From positions 1 to 46,937 of the forward strand of contig JADMIJ010000025.1 of assembly GCA_015478655.1 (NCBI GenBank): DNA of 46,937 bases, read 5' to 3'. The DNA is from Acidimicrobiales bacterium (GTDB lineage: Bacteria > Actinomycetota > Acidimicrobiia > Acidimicrobiales > RAAP-2). Below are positions 44,136-46,937 of the stretch, piece after piece; position 1 is the stretch's first letter, and every line of letters begins with the position of its first letter. Below the pieces are notes generated by a model. It was not told the DNA's origin. It saw only the letters and a list, made by a program, of their open reading frames with translations, and made no database searches. The position numbers were made by a program, and so were the translations under genes.

Positions 44136-45357
44136 TCAGGCAACCGACCGGGCTGGCTCCTCGGCTACGAAGCCCGGATACGCCTTGTTCGCCACGGACA
44201 TCGGTCGGTGCGGCGTCGTTTGGAACGGGGCCGCCATACTCGGCATCCAGTTGCCGGAGAAGGACGGACCTTCCACGCGTCGGCGCATCGTCGGGCGGCA
44301 TCCGGGTGCAACCGAGGGTTCGCCGCCGTCGTATGTGAAACAGGCGATCGATGCGATCGGGCGTCAGCTGGCGGGTGGCCGAAGTGACCTGCCCCGCATC
44401 CCGCTGGACATGGACGGGGTACCCGCGTTCGCCAGGTGCGTCTATCAGGAAGCCCGGTCCATCCCGGCTGGAACCACCATCACCTACGGCCAATTGGCCG
44501 CGAGGATAGGCAATCTGGGGGCGGCACGAGCTGTCGGTCAGGCCCTCGGGCGCAATCCGTTCCCGATCGTCGTGCCCTGCCACCGGATCGTGGCGGCGGG
44601 AGGACGGATCGGAGGGTTCTCGGCAGAGGGTGGAGTCCGCACCAAACAGCGGCTGTTGGCCATCGAGAATGCATGGGCCGAGGGCTCGAGGACGCCCAGG
44701 CGGGGCCAGAAGGCCGTCGGCTTCGACACCCGGCGAGCCGTCCGCCGGCTTCGATCCAATGATCCGGAATTCGGTCGCGTGATAGATGCGATTGGACCCT
44801 GCACCATGGAGCTTCGCCCTGCGGCCAACACGTTCTCCGCACTATGCGAAGCGATCGTCCACCAACAACTGAGTCCTAAAGCCGCAGCGACCATCCACGG
44901 ACGATTCCGACGCCTGTTCTCGGTATCGGGCCCCGGCGGTCGCGGCCTACCGACACCAGTTCGCGTCCTTGCGTTGTCGGACGCCGATCTGCGGGGCGTC
45001 GGACTGTCGGGGGCCAAGGTCCGGGCCATCCGCGATCTGGCTTTGCGGAGCGTGGCCGGAGGCATCCCCACGCTCCAGTCTGCACAAAGCCTGTCCGACG
45101 AGGTCATCGTCGAGAGGCTGTCGGCCGTACGGGGTGTGGGACGGTGGACCGCCGAGATGTTCCTGATGTTCCGACTTGGACGTCCGGACGTGCTCCCGCT
45201 CGACGACTACGGCCTCCGCCGTGGATTCGCCACAGCGCTCAACGAGGGACAGATGCCGGAGGCTCGGGAGCTCGAGCAACGGGGCGAGCTGTGGCGACCC
45301 TACCGGACCGTCGCCTCCTGGTATCTCTGGCGCGCTGCCGAGGCCAATCCCGCCTGA
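44128..45357 (+). CDS. Fusion of O6-alkylguanine-DNA alkyltransferase (Ogt/MGMT) and AlkA-like 3-methyladenine glycosylase
   Basis: 409 residues from GTG 44128. Residues about 15-185 are an MGMT with the active-site PCHRIV (Cys151) and the GRIGGFSAEGG motif. Residues about 200-409 are a DNA glycosylase of the HhH-GPD type: NTFSALCEAIVHQQLSPKAA, the hairpin LSAVRGVGRWTAEMF (331-347) and the catalytic Asp in LPLDDYG (Asp360). One polypeptide would thus reverse O6-alkylguanine directly and excise N-alkylpurines. The usual bacterial fusions join Ada to AlkA or Ada to Ogt. Operon with MerR and VOC. Confidence 0.92.
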   Translation: MRDQATDRAGSSATKPGYALFATDIGRCGVVWNGAAILGIQLPEKDGPSTRRRIVGRHPGATEGSPPSYVKQAIDAIGRQLAGGRSDLPRIPLDMDGVPAFARCVYQEARSIPAGTTITYGQLAARIGNLGAARAVGQALGRNPFPIVVPCHRIVAAGGRIGGFSAEGGVRTKQRLLAIENAWAEGSRTPRRGQKAVGFDTRRAVRRLRSNDPEFGRVIDAIGPCTMELRPAANTFSALCEAIVHQQLSPKAAATIHGRFRRLFSVSGPGGRGLPTPVRVLALSDADLRGVGLSGAKVRAIRDLALRSVAGGIPTLQSAQSLSDEVIVERLSAVRGVGRWTAEMFLMFRLGRPDVLPLDDYGLRRGFATALNEGQMPEARELEQRGELWRPYRTVASWYLWRAAEANPA

Positions 45358-45470
45358 CCGCACCGGTAACGCCGAACCGGGTCTTGACCCTCCCGCAGGG
45401 GGAGGTGCGACGGTGGAACGCAGGCCTTCAGATCGATTCGGCCTCGGAGGAGTTACGTGAGGAGCCAGCC

Positions 45471-45896
45471 ATGGCAACGATCATGCGAGATGTCACTGTG
45501 AATGCCGACGCGGCGGGATGCTGGGAGGCGGTTCGTGACTTTGCCGCCCTCCACGAACGGCTGGCTCCGGGTTTCATAGCCGGCCTCCGGATGACCGGCC
45601 CACGCGAACGGGAGATCACACTCTTCACCGGAGCCAAGGCGACGGAAGTCCTCATCGGGATAGACGAGCCGCACATGCGACTCGCCTACTCAGTCGTCAA
45701 GAGCCCGATGGGCAGCACGCACCACAACGCCTCTATTCAGACGACTTCGGACGGGGAGGGACGGTGCCGGCTTCTGTGGGTGACCGACGTCCTCCCCGAT
45801 GATCTGGCCGAGCGCACGGGGGAGCTGATGGACCGCGGCATCGACATCATGCGGGTCACCCTCGAAGAGGTGCCGGTCGGTGGAGCTATTTCGTAG
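45471..45896 (+). CDS. SRPBCC-superfamily (polyketide cyclase-like) protein
   Basis: 141 residues from ATG 45471, AGGAG 7 nt upstream. START/SRPBCC fold: VTVNADAAGCWEAVRDFAAL, REREITLFTGA, RLAYSVVKSPMG, LLWVTDVLPDDLAE. Ligand unknown. Follows the DNA-repair operon after 113 bp. Confidence 0.87.
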   Translation: MATIMRDVTVNADAAGCWEAVRDFAALHERLAPGFIAGLRMTGPREREITLFTGAKATEVLIGIDEPHMRLAYSVVKSPMGSTHHNASIQTTSDGEGRCRLLWVTDVLPDDLAERTGELMDRGIDIMRVTLEEVPVGGAIS

Positions 45897-46028
45897 AGCA
45901 GACTTTGGGGAAGGACCCGAGGTCGGCGCTCCATGGGGAGCGTCGAAGGAGCCGTCTCCGTCTGTCAGGTGGCCACTGAGGTGTTGAGCGGTGGGACTCG
46001 TGCTGGTGATCAGCCGTGGGTGGGCGGC

Positions 46029-46412
46029 CTAAGCGCCCGCTCGCGCCAGGGCCTCGGGCCGGTTGTCGTAGCCGACGATCTCCACGATCTGTCCACCGCC
46101 GACGGTGAACACCTGCCAGCGGTCGACCTCCCCGCCCGCCTCTTCGGCAGCATCATTCCCCCGAATCTTCGTGCCGATCAGCACCCGAGATTCGAACACG
46201 AGGCACTCGATCACTTCGGCCCGGACGCCGGCCTCCCGCCCGCGTCGGTACCAGGCGAGCACCTGTCGGCGATTCTGGCAGCCGGGGTTCGGGTCGTCCG
46301 GGGCACCCCATCGGACCTCAGGATGAAGCAGATCCGAGAATTCGGTCACGTCGGCCGCCGCCAGAGCAGCCTGGATGCGCTCAGCGATCTCTTCCGTCTG
46401 TGAATCTGCCAT
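46029..46412 (-). CDS. SnoaL-like / nuclear transport factor 2 family protein
   Basis: 127 residues: IAERIQAALAAADVTEFSDLL, HPEVRWGAPDDPNPGCQNR, VLAWYRRGREAG, VDRWQVFTVGGGQIVEIVGY. A one-domain ketosteroid-isomerase-like fold of unknown ligand. Convergent with the SRPBCC gene. Confidence 0.88.
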   Translation of the reverse strand: MADSQTEEIAERIQAALAAADVTEFSDLLHPEVRWGAPDDPNPGCQNRRQVLAWYRRGREAGVRAEVIECLVFESRVLIGTKIRGNDAAEEAGGEVDRWQVFTVGGGQIVEIVGYDNRPEALARAGA

Positions 46413-46523
46413 GGGCCAAGCCTACGTCCGGTGCAGGATCGCTCGACGGCAAGAATCAACGAGCCGAGAGTCCTCCCCGGGACACCTGGACGCCTCGATA
46501 AGAGTGGCCCTGTCGTAGCGACG

Positions 46524-46580
46524 CCGCGCCTGAAATGCCATAGGTCATCAGCAGCGGCCATGACGGACCATCAGGCGCGG
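46524..46580. other. Long inverted repeat CCGCGCCTGA / TCAGGCGCGG with inner stem
   Basis: Perfect 10-bp arms at 46524-46533 and 46571-46580 enclosing an inner stem GTCAT/ATGAC, followed on the plus strand by TTTTC. Could be a structured 5' leader of the secreted-protein gene downstream, an attenuator or a terminator. Confidence 0.4.
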
Positions 46581-46636
46581 TTTTCGTGGGCGACTTTCTT
46601 GGCCGAATCCCTCAAGACAGGGTCGTTTTCGGTCGA

Positions 46637-46651
46637 GTAACCGAGGGTTAC
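46637..46651. promoter_or_regulatory. Inverted repeat GTAACC-GAG-GGTTAC upstream of secreted-protein gene
   Basis: Perfect 6-bp arms with a 3-nt centre, 34 bp before ATG 46685. A candidate operator; regulator unknown. Confidence 0.4.
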
Positions 46652-46684
46652 AACGGCGTGAAAAGAAGGACTGCCCCCCGCACA

Positions 46685-46906
46685 ATGAGACGGTGGTTGT
46701 ACCTCACACTTGCAGTGATTCCCGCCCTGCTGCTGGCCCAGCCTGTCCCCGCGGCCGCAGATGCGGACACGCATTTCGCGCACGTCGCATTCAACGATAA
46801 GGCCGGAGCCGTCACCCTGACAATTCCGGCGCCGGCGTGCCGAAAGTACGGGAACCACACCGCCTGCCAATGGGAGCTCTTCGTCGTAACTATTCAGGGC
46901 CCCTGA
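46685..46906 (+). CDS. Small secreted protein sharing the FDDxAxxVTLTIPxPAC motif
   Basis: 73 residues from ATG 46685. Signal peptide MRRWLYLTLAVIPALLLAQ ending near AAADAD. The mature part VAFNDKAGAVTLTIPAP-AC ... CQWELFV (34-67) matches residues 37-68 of the LPXTG protein at 17592 almost position by position, including both Cys and the Trp. It stops soon after, without the second half, stalk or LPXTG, so it may be truncated or a free secreted version. Function unknown. Confidence 0.7.
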   Translation: MRRWLYLTLAVIPALLLAQPVPAAADADTHFAHVAFNDKAGAVTLTIPAPACRKYGNHTACQWELFVVTIQGP

Positions 46907-46937
46907 CCACCTGATCCACCGCCAGGGAGAACACCGC

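Overview
High-GC actinobacterial chromosome segment of about 47 kb. The gene content fits Actinomycetota and most probably an Acidimicrobiia-like lineage: a DUF222-HNH nuclease, HemQ, an F420-type LLM oxidoreductase, WS/DGAT, TMEM175, a CIRCE-controlled solo groEL, a lexA-box recA and a rimO-pgsA-cinA-(DUF3048)-recA neighbourhood. Lineage is inferred from gene content and base composition, not from a phylogeny. No prophage, CRISPR array or intact transposon was seen.

Layout. 0-6 kb: an ECF sigma factor with apparent frameshift, tRNA-Ser(UGA), pheA, then divergent larB-larC (nickel-pincer cofactor synthesis) and an HNH nuclease. 6-9.6 kb: FKBP lipoprotein, a nested 13/53-bp tandem repeat, two GNATs, DUF302, Nudix and a small four-Cys protein. 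9.6-12.4 kb (minus): overlapping operon hemQ-larE-NIL domain-methyltransferase. 12.4-14.1 kb: groEL with CIRCE and a strong terminator. 14.3-17.4 kb: SoxR facing an SDR-QueA-like operon, with a MerR-type promoter (19-bp spacer) between them, plus a GATase. 17.5-25 kb: LPXTG protein, tRNA-Ser(GCU), rimO-pgsA-cinA, DUF3048 and recA. 25-35 kb: Tat-exported DMFase-like protein, LLM oxidoreductase with SnoaL, a CBS-citrate synthase, a PaaK-like CoA ligase, a degenerate amidohydrolase, an HTH-citrate synthase and an SDR. 35-37 kb: a c-di-GMP-I (GEMM) riboswitch ahead of an anchored Pro/Thr-linker beta-helix protein split by an in-frame amber codon. 37-46.9 kb: ODP-type MBL protein, TMEM175, P450, patatin, WS/DGAT, then MerR-VOC-Ogt/AlkA fusion, SRPBCC, SnoaL, and a small secreted protein sharing a motif with the LPXTG protein.

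How the genes work together. larB, larC and larE supply a nickel-pincer nucleotide, though no LarA-type user enzyme is present; larE overlaps a NIL-domain gene that may serve sulfur delivery. The 28.5-35 kb block pairs an acyl-CoA ligase with two citrate synthases carrying different sensory or DNA-binding N-termini, suggesting an acyl-CoA/oxaloacetate condensation branch under allosteric and transcriptional control. MerR-VOC-Ogt/AlkA looks like a compact alkylation or xenobiotic response unit. Two genes (sigma factor, QueA-like) carry single-base frameshifts and one (beta-helix) an in-frame stop, so either residual sequencing errors or real decay must be considered.
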